A DNA stretch of 64,000 nt from Mycolicibacterium poriferae (GTDB taxonomy: Bacteria; Actinomycetota; Actinomycetes; Mycobacteriales; Mycobacteriaceae), in assembly GCF_010728325.1 (NCBI RefSeq), contig NZ_AP022570.1:2480001-2544000 (forward strand), read 5' to 3'. Shown in pieces: positions 7,310 through 16,116 of this stretch (position 1 is its first letter; each line of letters starts with the position of its first letter). A program made the translations under genes and the position numbers. The notes beneath the pieces are model-generated. The model was not told the origin of the DNA and made no database searches. It saw only the letters and a list, made by a program, of their open reading frames with translations.

Positions 7310-9252
7310 TTGGGTACCCCCATGTCCCACGCAATGACCGGTCCATTCGGTAGGTCCATATCTGGCGGCCAACCTACGATCTGTCCCGTCTGGCCGTCAA
7401 CAGCGTAGACGCGGGTTCCGTCGAAGTATGCGTTGAACCAGTGCCCGGCGAAGCCGTTACCTCTGTCGACGCCGACCACAGTGTGCGCGCCGGGGCCCTG
7501 GCTTGACAGAAATTGTTCTATTTGTTCTGGAGTGGCCGGCACTTGTCGCAAGCCTGTCGCAGCTTCCATCTCCGGTATCGAGAGCGTCCCGAGACCTGCG
7601 GATGCATCCGGAGCGATTCCGGTCAGTCTTTGGTCGACCGCCAACGCGCACTGTCCACAATTGACTGCGCGTTCAGGATCGAAGGGATCCATTCCTTGCC
7701 CGTGGTTGATTTCAGGCAGCCACCTATGAATGTCCTCGATTGACTGTGGCAGCGAAGGTCCGATCGGGGCCTGATGGTCGGACACATCAGTTGTCGGGGC
7801 AATATGATGATCTCCAGCATTCGGCGGCAGACCATAGTTATTGCCGGTGGTCGGCAGATGGCGTTCCGGAGTTGGAAGCTGCGCTGGGTCTTGTCCTGCG
7901 CGCGCTGTGTCGATCACCTCTTGTGGGATGCCAGGTCTCACGGCGTCATCGAGCGCGCCGCGGGCCAGGGCCGCCTCGCCTCCGAATGGCAGCGTGGCTG
8001 CTGCAGCGGCGGCGTCAAAGGTCTTTCCGCCGAGCCAATACTCAGGATTCCCGCGGGCGGCCTCGGCCTCGGCGATCACCACCCTTGTGGCTGTGGCGTA
8101 CGGATCTTTGGCAGTTTCGAACAGGCCGGTGCCGAGGTCTTTCCAGGCTTCTCGGAAGCTCTCGACACCTTCCTGACCTGTCAGGCGATGGACGGTGTCT
8201 TCCAAGCTGCGCCATGCGTCGCCGAACCCCTCACCGAATCCGGGCTCAGGCAGTGGCGCTTGCGGTGATGGAGTGTGGGGCAACAGCGGCTGTTGTGCTG
8301 CCGCAATCATGTCGTCGAGGCGCTGCTCGATTTGATCGGCGGGGACGCCGTCTTGCTGCATCAGCTTGCGTGCCAGGTCCTTGAATTTGTCGACCTTGGC
8401 TGGATTTAGGCGTGGCGCCGCCGCGGCCGCGGGCACTGGCTGCCCGGCTACTTCGTCCAGCGCATCGTCGAGGTTCGCGGGTTGTGCCGGATCGGTCGTC
8501 TTCCCGGGGACCAGCATGTCGTCCAACGAGGACGATGGCGCACCGCCGACACCCTCCGCTGCCTCGTTGGCCTCGCCATTGGCGGCTTCGCCGGTGGGGG
8601 ATCCCGGTGGGCGAAGCATGTCCTGCCAAGTTTTCGGCCTCTGGGCAGAGTCCGCGCCGTCGGCGTCGGTCTTGTGGTCGACAATCTGGATCGACTCGTC
8701 TCGGCCTTCACCGTCGAACTGGATGCCCTGCAGTTCGAGCGCCTCGGCCTGCAGCTGTTGACCGACAAGGGCATCGGTGGCGACGAGTTGTTCTGCGCGC
8801 CAGCGAATGTACTCGGTATGCTCGGCCGCGGCAGTCGCCCGGGCAGCAGCAGTCATCGGGTCGAATTCGCGGGTATCGGTAACCGAGAGGTCCTCGCCCA
8901 CCAGGAAGTCATCGGCTTCGGCCTCGGCGATGGCGTCGAGCACCGCGCGGCGGGCCGCTGCAATGTCCTCGCTGCCCCGCGCGGCGACATCGGCTGCGTG
9001 GCGCTGCACGTCTCCCTGGCGGCGCACCACCCCGAGATCCGCGGCAACTCGTTCGAGCGCAGCGTCTTTGGCGTCGCCCTCCCAGTCGGTGCCGCCCGGA
9101 GATGCGATGTTCTGCCGGTGCTGCTCGAACGCCGTCTCCGCCGCAGCCGCCGCCCCACGCCAACGCTGGGTCGCGTCGTCGAGGGCGGTGGTATCCCAGT
9201 TCTGTACCTGCGAACGGGTCGGCACCGCCGACGCGGCAGCGGCTGGACTCAC
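7306..9252 (-). CDS. Type VII-secreted polymorphic toxin, papain-fold glutamine deamidase
   Basis: A 648-residue protein. The first 150 or so residues are helical and ESX-like (SQVQNWDTTALDDATQRW, TDWEGDAKDAALERV). The middle is an acidic, Pro/Ala-rich linker, and the last 120 or so form a papain-fold (Tox-PL, toxin glutamine deamidase) domain with the motif NCGQCA (Cys about 532), GHWFNAY (His about 604) and VYAVDGQTG (Asp about 619), a plausible catalytic triad. Such tips deamidate glutamines in target proteins. Both flanking junctions are GTGA overlaps: the EspC-like partner before it and the immunity gene after it. It has no Sec signal, in line with ESX export. Confidence 0.88.
   Translation of the reverse strand: MSPAAAASAVPTRSQVQNWDTTALDDATQRWRGAAAAAETAFEQHRQNIASPGGTDWEGDAKDAALERVAADLGVVRRQGDVQRHAADVAARGSEDIAAARRAVLDAIAEAEADDFLVGEDLSVTDTREFDPMTAAARATAAAEHTEYIRWRAEQLVATDALVGQQLQAEALELQGIQFDGEGRDESIQIVDHKTDADGADSAQRPKTWQDMLRPPGSPTGEAANGEANEAAEGVGGAPSSSLDDMLVPGKTTDPAQPANLDDALDEVAGQPVPAAAAAPRLNPAKVDKFKDLARKLMQQDGVPADQIEQRLDDMIAAAQQPLLPHTPSPQAPLPEPGFGEGFGDAWRSLEDTVHRLTGQEGVESFREAWKDLGTGLFETAKDPYATATRVVIAEAEAARGNPEYWLGGKTFDAAAAAATLPFGGEAALARGALDDAVRPGIPQEVIDTARAGQDPAQLPTPERHLPTTGNNYGLPPNAGDHHIAPTTDVSDHQAPIGPSLPQSIEDIHRWLPEINHGQGMDPFDPERAVNCGQCALAVDQRLTGIAPDASAGLGTLSIPEMEAATGLRQVPATPEQIEQFLSSQGPGAHTVVGVDRGNGFAGHWFNAYFDGTRVYAVDGQTGQIVGWPPDMDLPNGPVIAWDMGVPK
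8284..8330 (-). repeat. Linker repeat shared with the displaced toxin tip
   Basis: These 47 bases recur at 6499-6545 with two mismatches. In the intact toxin they encode the linker just before the variable C-terminal part. Such conserved junctions are where tip replacement by recombination takes place in polymorphic toxins. Confidence 0.7.
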
Positions 9253-9527
9253 ATGGTCACCGAGATGTCGTCGGCGCTGCTCCCGTCGGTGTCGTCGTAG
9301 CCGGCGCTCGCAGAAGACAGGGAGTCGGCCTGGCCGGCGATGCGGCGCGCCTGCCGGACGCGTAGCGCCGCGGCTGCCGCATCGACGGTCGCGACCCCGG
9401 CATCGCTGGGCCGTGTGCCTGCGGTGGCGCCGGCTGTGCCGCCGTTGAGCACCTCGATCGCGGCCTGCGCGCTGCCCGCGGCCGCCGCCTGTAAACCGTC
9501 AGTGTCGACGGTCAAGTCTCTTGCCAT
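9249..9527 (-). CDS. EspC-like (DUF2580-type) ESX secretion partner
   Basis: A 92-residue protein with the pattern of small EspC/DUF2580 proteins: it begins ARDLTVDTDGLQAAAAGSA, then PSDAGVATVDAAAAALRVRQ, and ends with a GYDDTDGSSADDI segment like the YxxxD/E-type export signals of these proteins. It is expected to be co-exported with the toxin through an ESX apparatus encoded elsewhere. The start has an agggggc ribosome site. It ends in a GTGA overlap with the toxin start, so the two are translated together. Confidence 0.8.
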   Translation of the reverse strand: MARDLTVDTDGLQAAAAGSAQAAIEVLNGGTAGATAGTRPSDAGVATVDAAAAALRVRQARRIAGQADSLSSASAGYDDTDGSSADDISVTM

Positions 9528-9635
9528 ACTGCCCCCTCGACCACATTCCGACGCTACCGCACGGGGTGGTCATTGTCCGCGGCAAAGTTGCCGGTCGAGC
9601 ACGCTCGACTGGTGCCGCAGGCCTGACCCTCGCGT

Positions 9636-10052
9636 TCAGAGCGTCAGCGTGCCGTCGTCATTGATGGTCCAGAACGGGTTCATCGCGACTTCCCAGACGT
9701 GCCCGTCGAGATCGGCGAAATACCCCGAATAACCGCCCCAGAACACCTTTTCGGCCGGCTTGAGGATCGTCGCGCCGGCGGCCGCGGCCTGGGTGAGGAC
9801 CATGTCGACGTCGGCTTCGGTGCGCTCGTTGATCGCGATGGTGATGCCGCTGAACCGGCCGTCGATCGGATGGTGGGCATCCTGGGCGAGGTCGTCGCGA
9901 CCGAACAACGCCAGCGCGATGCCGGGCAGTTGGTAGAAGACAACGCCGTCGGGTGCATCCTTGGCGACCCACCCCAGGCCCTGTTCGTAGAACCGTCGAG
10001 ACCGCTCGAAATCGTCGACGCCGAGGGTGATCAAGCTGATGCGCTGCTCCAT
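9636..10052 (-). CDS. VOC (glyoxalase/bleomycin-resistance fold) protein
   Basis: A 138-residue VOC-superfamily protein with two beta-alpha-beta-beta-beta modules (ISLITLGVDDFERSRRFYEQ at the start; YSGYFADLDGHVWEVAMNP near the end). The terminal Glu in WEVA is the usual second metal ligand. Members bind a metal and act on small hydrophobic or peroxidic compounds or sequester drugs; the substrate cannot be assigned. A ribosome site agagga precedes ATG. It is in the same direction as the EspC/toxin genes, but a 108-bp gap separates them. Confidence 0.88.
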   Translation of the reverse strand: MEQRISLITLGVDDFERSRRFYEQGLGWVAKDAPDGVVFYQLPGIALALFGRDDLAQDAHHPIDGRFSGITIAINERTEADVDMVLTQAAAAGATILKPAEKVFWGGYSGYFADLDGHVWEVAMNPFWTINDDGTLTL

Positions 10053-10176
10053 TTGCGTTTCCTCTTCGAATCGATGTGCGTTCGGGCCGACGTTAGTGGC
10101 GAACTATGACATCGACAGTCGAGGCGCAACATGCGGGCAGGTCTGCCACAGATTAGTGGTGATGGGCTAGCGTCCA

Positions 10177-10665
10177 TCAGTGCGTGACGGGTGGAGGAGG
10201 CGGCCCCAGCACCTGAATCGAGAATTCGCTGCACACTTGAGCCACGTGTGCGGGGTCGATCTCCTCTGGGATGGGTAGCACCGGTTCGTCGGTGGGACGA
10301 CCGAGCGCGGCCACGAAACGCTCGAACTGCCCCGGGCAGGACACCTGCAACACGCGGGCGGTCTCGGAACGAATCTGAAAGGTGTGTGCGAGGCCCCGGG
10401 GAAGCCAGACCATCGCACCGGTGCTCTGCACGGCTTCTACCTCTCCGCACGAGAACCACACCTCGCCGTCGAGGACGTAGAGAAGCTCGTCCTCGGCATC
10501 GTGGCGGTGCAACGGTGGCGCAAAGTTCTTGTAGCCGAGGAACTCCATCACGGTGAGGGAACCATCGGTCTGGTCACTGTTGATCTTGGCGGTGTACAGG
10601 ATGTTGAGGAAGTGAAAGTGTTCGCCCTCGTCACGGCCGACGAGCGTAGGGACCTGCAGCGTCAT
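10177..10665 (-). CDS. Cupin-domain protein
   Basis: A 162-residue single-domain cupin. Motif 1 is visible as PPLHRHDAEDELLYVLDGEVWF (two His, one Glu) and motif 2 as LPRGLAHTFQI (third His), giving a complete metal-binding set. The substrate is unknown; similar proteins include quercetinase-like dioxygenases and sensors. TAGCTT lies 6 nt before the ATG, so the transcript is probably leaderless. Confidence 0.85.
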   Translation of the reverse strand: MTLQVPTLVGRDEGEHFHFLNILYTAKINSDQTDGSLTVMEFLGYKNFAPPLHRHDAEDELLYVLDGEVWFSCGEVEAVQSTGAMVWLPRGLAHTFQIRSETARVLQVSCPGQFERFVAALGRPTDEPVLPIPEEIDPAHVAQVCSEFSIQVLGPPPPPVTH

Positions 10666-10671
10666 GACGAG

Positions 10672-10677
10672 AAGCTA
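10672..10677 (-). promoter_or_regulatory. Leaderless -10 hexamer of the cupin gene
   Basis: On the minus strand TAGCTT is followed by 6 nt and the ATG at 10665, matching TANNNT spacing for transcription beginning at the start codon. Confidence 0.45.
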
Positions 10678-10777
10678 GCAGGTCAGCCACGTTCCGGTGC
10701 CGAATTGGAAGCGATCATCGCCGCAAGCCTAATACGTTTGCCTGCTGCACAACTCGCAGACTGCGGGAGTGCGGGGG

Positions 10778-12253
10778 TCAGAGGGCCTTCAGTTCGACGA
10801 CCCCGGCGTCGACGAACCCGCCGCCGGCAGGTTCGAGCTTGGTGAGATCGATGTCGTCGTAGAGGCTTTCTTCGTAACCTTCGGCTACCACGCCGACCGA
10901 GTACAGCTGATCTGTCGGAAATGCGATACTCGTCTGGTATGCGCCCTCGCTATTGGTACGGGTGATGTCGAGGATGTGATCGGGATTGTCGAAATCGACG
11001 TCGGCCCAGGTGATTCCCGGCGCCAGCACCGCGAAGTAGGCGTCTGCAATGGGGCGACCGGTATCGGCCGAGGCCACGCGGCCCCGAACCGAGACCTGCT
11101 CCGCGGCAGCATCCGCTGTGCCGCCGACGGTGATCTCGGGACTGGTACCTGATCCGTCCCCTGCGGTGATCCGCAACGAGTACGTCCCGTCCGCCAGTCC
11201 GCGGGCGTTGGTCGTGCTCACGGTCAACATGCCGTCACCGGCCTCGGTCGGCCATTCGTCGTGTTCCTCCCCGACGCCGGTCGGCTGTCCGTTGAACAAC
11301 CACTCGAATGCGAATGGGGTGTTGAACGGCACAGCGTAGTAGCCGAAATGCGCATAGAGTTCGGTCGTTCCACTCGGCACGCTCTCGACGACCTCCTCAC
11401 CATCGACAGCCGAGGTGTACCCCAGGAAGGCGATGTCGAGCGGTCCGTATTCCCCGGTCGAGGGGACCGGCCCCAGCGATGATCCGCCGTCGCACCCCGG
11501 GACACCGAGTTGTCCCACCTCGGCTGTGATGTCGGCGGCGGCGGAAATGGGGCGAATGAAACCGATCTTGCCCTGCATGTTTGCGTCGCCGGACGTCATG
11601 ATCTGAGTCGGGACGCCGATCAGATTGCCGTCGGCGTCGATCGCGCTGCCCCCGGAGTTGCCGGGGTTGATCTCAGTGTCGGTCTTGATCCAGGGGGCGG
11701 CGCTCTCGAAGCCGCTGATCGTCCCCTCGGTGTAGGTCACCGAGTTGCCTCCGATGCTGGGAAAACCGATGACGGCGACCTCGTCGCCGACCACCAGCGA
11801 ATCGGAGTCACCCATCGAGTAGGTCGGCAGCGTCAGACAATCGGTGAGGTCGCGCCCGCTGATGTCTGAGACGACCGTGATGAGCGCCAGATCCAATGCC
11901 GGATCGGAGCGGATCACCCTGCCCAGATAGGTCGGATTGGGCGGATCACGCGGGTCGGTCGTGACCGAAATCAACACGATTCCATCGGTATTGGCGAGCT
12001 CACCGGTGTCGGTGTCACCGACCACATGTTGGTTGGTGAGTACCTGACCGGTTTGGACGAGTATCGAGCCGGACCCGGTGCCGATCGGAATGAGGTCATT
12101 GTCGAGCTTGTAGACCTTCACCGTCGCCGGAATCGCCTGCTCGCGGACTTCACGCGGAACGGCGTTGCTGGCTGTCGGTCCGATCAACCCGGCAGTGAGC
12201 ACCAGCACCGACAATGCCGAGAGACACGTTCTGAGTCGCCGCAGCGTATCCAT
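10778..12253 (-). CDS. Secreted trypsin-like (S1C) serine protease with C-terminal beta domains
   Basis: A 491-residue exported protease. An N-terminal signal peptide (hydrophobic ALSVLVLTAGLIG, then Ala-Ser-Asn-Ala) is followed by an HtrA-like protease domain with His76 (LTNQHVV), Asp121 (ALDLALI) and Ser200 (NPGNSGGSAI). There is no PDZ domain. The C-terminal half has an Ig-like stretch and, from about residue 390, a carboxypeptidase-regulatory-like fold (VRGRVASADTGRPIADAYF). It starts 6 bp after the membrane protein gene, in one operon with the PrsW-like gene, and probably acts outside the membrane. Confidence 0.9.
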   Translation of the reverse strand: MDTLRRLRTCLSALSVLVLTAGLIGPTASNAVPREVREQAIPATVKVYKLDNDLIPIGTGSGSILVQTGQVLTNQHVVGDTDTGELANTDGIVLISVTTDPRDPPNPTYLGRVIRSDPALDLALITVVSDISGRDLTDCLTLPTYSMGDSDSLVVGDEVAVIGFPSIGGNSVTYTEGTISGFESAAPWIKTDTEINPGNSGGSAIDADGNLIGVPTQIMTSGDANMQGKIGFIRPISAAADITAEVGQLGVPGCDGGSSLGPVPSTGEYGPLDIAFLGYTSAVDGEEVVESVPSGTTELYAHFGYYAVPFNTPFAFEWLFNGQPTGVGEEHDEWPTEAGDGMLTVSTTNARGLADGTYSLRITAGDGSGTSPEITVGGTADAAAEQVSVRGRVASADTGRPIADAYFAVLAPGITWADVDFDNPDHILDITRTNSEGAYQTSIAFPTDQLYSVGVVAEGYEESLYDDIDLTKLEPAGGGFVDAGVVELKAL

Positions 12254-12259
12254 CGTCGC

Positions 12260-12847
12260 TCAACCTCCCAGGCGCACGCTGGATTGGATCTTGGGCCACA
12301 TCGCATCCAGTTCGGCGCGTCGGTCCGACGGCCCTTCCAGCGCGATCGCATAGTAGGAGTCGCCATCCGGTACGAGGAGTTCGTTGCCCACGATCACCCG
12401 GAGTCCGGTCGCAAAGATCTGCGAACTCTTCTCGATGTACTGATACCTCAGCAACTCGGCATCTTGACCCGCCGCTTCTACGCTTTGGGTTTGAGACACT
12501 TGGAACAGGGCTCTGCTCTGCGCCTGCCGCAGTGCTCGTGCTGCCGCCAGGTTGCCGCTCTCCTGCGCTCCGGCCGTGGGCGCGGGCAGCTTCTCCGCCC
12601 GCACAGTCATTCCGGGGGCGGTCGCAACGAAGCTGTCGCTCGTCGACTCGACGATCGCCCGCCTCGGGATCTCGAAGACCACTCCCTCGAAGGAGGCGCC
12701 TTGAGTGGCATTGACGTTGATCTGCCGCAGTACGACGGCGCACACCAACGCGACGATCACCAGAACGAGCACGGACAGATCGGCGGCGCGCCACCGGCGG
12801 GTTCCAGGCAGGTAAGCGTTGTCCGAGAACGCCTCGGTCGCACTCAT
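12260..12847 (-). CDS. Single-pass membrane protein of the protease operon
   Basis: A 195-residue protein with a short cytosolic N-terminus, one membrane segment (about residues 24-43, LSVLVLVIVALVCAVVL) and an extracytoplasmic domain with many Ala/Gln helices. No family recognised. The start is ATG 12847, which overlaps the stop of the PrsW-like gene as ATGA; a longer frame from 13063 lies inside that gene and is rejected. Placed between an intramembrane-protease-like protein and a secreted protease, it could be a substrate or scaffold; that is inference. Confidence 0.75.
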   Translation of the reverse strand: MSATEAFSDNAYLPGTRRWRAADLSVLVLVIVALVCAVVLRQINVNATQGASFEGVVFEIPRRAIVESTSDSFVATAPGMTVRAEKLPAPTAGAQESGNLAAARALRQAQSRALFQVSQTQSVEAAGQDAELLRYQYIEKSSQIFATGLRVIVGNELLVPDGDSYYAIALEGPSDRRAELDAMWPKIQSSVRLGG

Positions 12848-13710
12848 TCCGATGTTTCCTTCTCCATCGTGGTACGCCCGACGCTGCCGCGTATCAGCAG
12901 GAAGACCACGGCGAAAACCACCACCGCGAAGATCGTCGTGGAGATCAGCGGCGGCCAGGGATTGTAGGAAAACCCGCTCGAGGCACTGCCGAACAGGTCG
13001 GCCACGTAGAGGTAGAGGCCGTGCACGATGGCGGTGACCAGGACCCCGAGGCCCGCGTACCACGGCGGCGCGCCACCAGGCTTGACCAGACCGAGAAAGT
13101 ACCCCACCAGTGCTCCGAAGGTCGCGTAGGCCAGGCTCGTGACGATGACCTGCATCGTGCCGACACCGATACTCACGGTTCCGTTGTCGAACAGGTAGGA
13201 CAGATTCGCCGCGATGCCCAGTCCCAACGCCACCGAGGTGCCGTAGATGATGCCGTCGACTCGCTCATCGAACTCCGGCGTCGGCAACACCGTGAACCGG
13301 ACCGCGGCGTAGACCAACGCCGCGGTGATGAGGCCGTGGACGACGATGTTCGCCAGAAGCTCGGTGAACAGGCCGGAATCCGACCACCGCTGAACCTGTA
13401 GAAGGTCGCGCAACAGCGGTTGCTCGATGGCCCCGCCGAGCAGCGCACCCAGCAAGAACAAGCCGACGATGTAGTGATGCGGTTCGGGTTCGAGACGGTC
13501 CTGGGCATAGAACAGACCGAGCCACAACACCGCCGGAACGACCGCCAGAATTAATCCCACGATCAGCCGTGTCGCCTCGGAGAGTTCGAACAGCGTGCCG
13601 CCGAACGCCGTCAGGACCGCGCCGGCGACGAACGACAAGAGCAACAGTGCGACCGTGGCCTGCACGAGGCCGCTGCGGCGCAGCGGCGCGCGTGGTGGTG
13701 CCGGACTCAT
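12844..13710 (-). CDS. PrsW-like intramembrane protein, catalytic residues apparently lost
   Basis: A 288-residue polytopic protein with about eight hydrophobic segments. It has the PrsW layout: a central FDERVDGIIYGTSVALGLG like the DGIxYG motif of PrsW glutamic-type intramembrane proteases, and IVHGLYLYVADL like the last motif. Where active PrsW proteins have a Glu before Asn after this motif, here the sequence is IAANLSYLF, and the usual His of the next motif appears to be Tyr (TSLAYATFGALVG). So it may be an inactive relative. ATG 13710 has a strong ggggaggt site. First gene of the three-gene operon. Confidence 0.72.
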   Translation of the reverse strand: MSPAPPRAPLRRSGLVQATVALLLLSFVAGAVLTAFGGTLFELSEATRLIVGLILAVVPAVLWLGLFYAQDRLEPEPHHYIVGLFLLGALLGGAIEQPLLRDLLQVQRWSDSGLFTELLANIVVHGLITAALVYAAVRFTVLPTPEFDERVDGIIYGTSVALGLGIAANLSYLFDNGTVSIGVGTMQVIVTSLAYATFGALVGYFLGLVKPGGAPPWYAGLGVLVTAIVHGLYLYVADLFGSASSGFSYNPWPPLISTTIFAVVVFAVVFLLIRGSVGRTTMEKETSE

Positions 13711-14318
13711 GCGGGACCTCCCCGGGCCATTCCAAATTGACCGGCGACCGATTCGCCAGTCATAAAGCATGCGTCAATTTTTACTCTGACACGAAGAAAG
13801 TTGCTAAGCAAGAGCTGTCGTCCTGCCGACTAGGTGAAAGGGTCGATATCGGCTGTGCTGTTTTCGCACCGGGCGTCGTGTTCGCGCGTTGACTCGCGAT
13901 CGAAAATGGTGCTGGCCGGCACGCCGGGCGCGCCACCGCCGGAGGGATCTGCGCGATCTCGGCACGCCGTGTCTGTTGGTCGAATCACGTTGGCGGCGCT
14001 GCTGATCAGGGAGCCTGGTTGTGGTGCTCGGATGTCACAGCGAGCCCCCCGGCGCGCAGCGCAACTGCCCATGGTTGGGGGCAGCCGGCCCGGCGGCGGC
14101 AGTACCGTCGCCGGGCCGCGAGTCCGGATTGTCGTTGGCGAGAAATTCACCGAGACGACAGCGGGATGTGTCGACTCGGGGCGAGAACAGGCAAAAAGCG
14201 GTACGTTGATGCAGGGTGGAGCAATCTGACAGACGCAGCGAGCAAGATTTGCCAGTTTCGATGTCGTCTGTCGAGGATCGAGAGAAGCTCGATGAAGCGT
14301 TGAACTCGAGGGTGGATC
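13711..14318. other. Divergent promoter region, no gene seen
   Basis: About 600 bases separate the start of the PrsW-like operon (minus) from the GAF gene (plus). 13760-13830 is the most AT-rich part, and a TTGACG lies on the minus strand there. The open frames in the region have no ribosome sites and no recognisable content. No clear terminator, repeat or RNA was found. Confidence 0.45.
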
Positions 14319-15209
14319 ATGGCAGCTGAGCATTCGGACGACGTCGACTCGTCCGAAGCCGCAGCGAGGCTGGCGCAACTGCAGGAGGAAGTCGAGCGGC
14401 TTCAGCGCCGGATCGCCGAGGACCGTTTCGCCCAGGATCTCCGCGACGCCCTACAGACCGCGTCCGCCGCCGCCGCCATCGGCGCCCCGGTCAGCTATTC
14501 GCGCCTGCTCAACATGATCGTGGCCACGGCCGCCGATATCATCGACGCCAAGTCGGCGTTGTTGTGCTTGGTTGACGGGGACAGCGACGAGCTTGTCTTC
14601 GAGGCGGCGTTCACCGACAGTGACGGTGAGCCCAAAAGGGTCCGTGTGCCACTCGGCGACGGTGTCGCGGGTCTGGTTGCCAGAACCGGGCAGCCGATGG
14701 CCATCTCGGACACAGATGATGACGATCGCGACGCGAACGATATCGCCGCCGCGATGGGATTCCGGCCGAAGAACATCCTCTGCGTACCGCTATCGTTCCA
14801 AGGCAACGTGATTGGCGTACTGGAGTTGTTGGACAAAGAAGGTGCCGAGGCTTTCAGCGTCGCCGACATGGAGGCCATCGGCTTGTTCGCCAACCTTGCC
14901 GCCGTGACGGTCGAGCAGTCCCGCAACCACAGCCGAGTGGGAACCATGGTTGCCGACCTCATCCGGGCCGTGGACGGGTCTCCCGACTACGACCGCCACG
15001 GCCTCACTCAGCGCGCCCACACCTTCACCACCGAACTCGGCAAGCAGACCGGCTTCCGTAACTCGTTGGCGCTGGCCCGCCTGGTGCAGGAGATCGTCAA
15101 TTCCGGTGACGACGCGACCGAGGCGGTCAAGGGCATCCTCGCAAGCTTCGTGACGTTTCTGCGATCGCGCGACACGACGTCAACGGGGGACGGTGGCATC
15201 TCATGGTGA
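14319..15209 (+). CDS. GAF-domain sensor protein
   Basis: A 296-residue cytosolic protein. The first 40 or so residues form a coiled coil (AARLAQLQEEVERLQRRIAE), then a GAF domain (about 60-215) with typical segments SALLCLVDGDSD, VPLGDGVAGLVARTGQP and ILCVPLSFQGNVIGVLELL, then a helical C-terminal part. There is no output domain such as kinase, cyclase or sigma-54 module, so it probably senses a ligand or redox signal and acts through a partner. First gene of the plus-strand operon. Its stop overlaps the start of the subtilisin-like gene by 7 bp. Confidence 0.88.
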   Translation: MAAEHSDDVDSSEAAARLAQLQEEVERLQRRIAEDRFAQDLRDALQTASAAAAIGAPVSYSRLLNMIVATAADIIDAKSALLCLVDGDSDELVFEAAFTDSDGEPKRVRVPLGDGVAGLVARTGQPMAISDTDDDDRDANDIAAAMGFRPKNILCVPLSFQGNVIGVLELLDKEGAEAFSVADMEAIGLFANLAAVTVEQSRNHSRVGTMVADLIRAVDGSPDYDRHGLTQRAHTFTTELGKQTGFRNSLALARLVQEIVNSGDDATEAVKGILASFVTFLRSRDTTSTGDGGISW

Positions 15210-16072
15210 GTATGCGACCTGCGTATTCGGCCGTATTCGCCGACACGAAGCTAGCCGCCTGCGCGCCGTTGGAACCGATCGACGCCGTTACCACGCAGTG
15301 GGCCTGGGAGGGCAGTACCGGAGAGGGTGTGAAGGTTGCGGTTATAGACAGCGGCGTCGACGCCACGCATCCTGACGTCGGTCCGGTGCAGGGATACGTG
15401 GCAATTCGTGAGGGCGAGGACCTCAAACTGGTCTACGACACGGATCCGCACGAGGACAGCTTCGGCCACGGCACCGCCTGTGCAGGGTTGATCCGTTCGC
15501 TGGCACCGGACTGCGACCTGTACAGCGTCAAGGTTTTGGGAAGCAAGGCCACCGGTCAGGGCCGTGTTTTCGCCGCGGGTGTTCGCTGGGCTATCGACAA
15601 CGGCATGCAGGTGTGCAATTTGAGCCTCGGCACGACCAAGCGGGACTTCTTCAGCATCTTCCACGAGCTGGCCGATGAGGCCTACTTCAAGAACGTCGTG
15701 TTGGTCACTGCGGCGAACAACATGCCGATCCCCAGCTATCCGTCGGTGTACTCGTCGGTCATCTCGGTGGCCTCGCACGACGTGCAGGATCCCTACGTCT
15801 TCTATTACAACCCGAACCCACCCGTCGAATTCGGCGCCCTCGGCATCGACGTGGACATCGCCTGGCAGCAGCACAAGCGTCGCAAGATGACGGGCAACAG
15901 CTACGCGTCACCGCACATGGCCGGGATCGTGACGAAGATGCTCGGAAAACACCCGGGGCTGACGATCTTTCAGATCAAGACGATCTTACGGGAGTTGGCG
16001 GCCAACGTCGATCGCAACCGCGTCAGCCGTCCGCCGCACCTGCTGGGGGAAGACGGGGGAGGGGCCGAATGA
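15203..16072 (+). CDS. Intracellular subtilisin-like (S8) serine protease
   Basis: A 289-residue S8 peptidase with the full catalytic set: Asp49 (VAVIDSGVDATHP), His89 (DSFGHGTACAG), oxyanion Asn172 (VTAANNMP) and Ser233 (GNSYASPHMAG). It has no signal peptide and no inhibitory prodomain, so it is likely cytosolic and substrate-specific. It overlaps the GAF gene by 7 bp. In peptide natural-product operons such proteases remove leader peptides, and the three precursor-like genes downstream are candidate substrates. Cleavage of another partner is possible. An alternative start is the fourth codon (15212). Confidence 0.9.
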   Translation: MVSMRPAYSAVFADTKLAACAPLEPIDAVTTQWAWEGSTGEGVKVAVIDSGVDATHPDVGPVQGYVAIREGEDLKLVYDTDPHEDSFGHGTACAGLIRSLAPDCDLYSVKVLGSKATGQGRVFAAGVRWAIDNGMQVCNLSLGTTKRDFFSIFHELADEAYFKNVVLVTAANNMPIPSYPSVYSSVISVASHDVQDPYVFYYNPNPPVEFGALGIDVDIAWQQHKRRKMTGNSYASPHMAGIVTKMLGKHPGLTIFQIKTILRELAANVDRNRVSRPPHLLGEDGGGAE

Positions 16073-16116
16073 CAGGCTGTCGCTACATGCTGTGCAACTG
16101 ACAGGAAGCATCTAGG

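Noticed and set aside
13834..14229. Plus-strand frame of 131 residues upstream of the GAF gene
   Set aside because: No ribosome site, low-complexity Arg/Ser/Pro composition and no recognisable motif.
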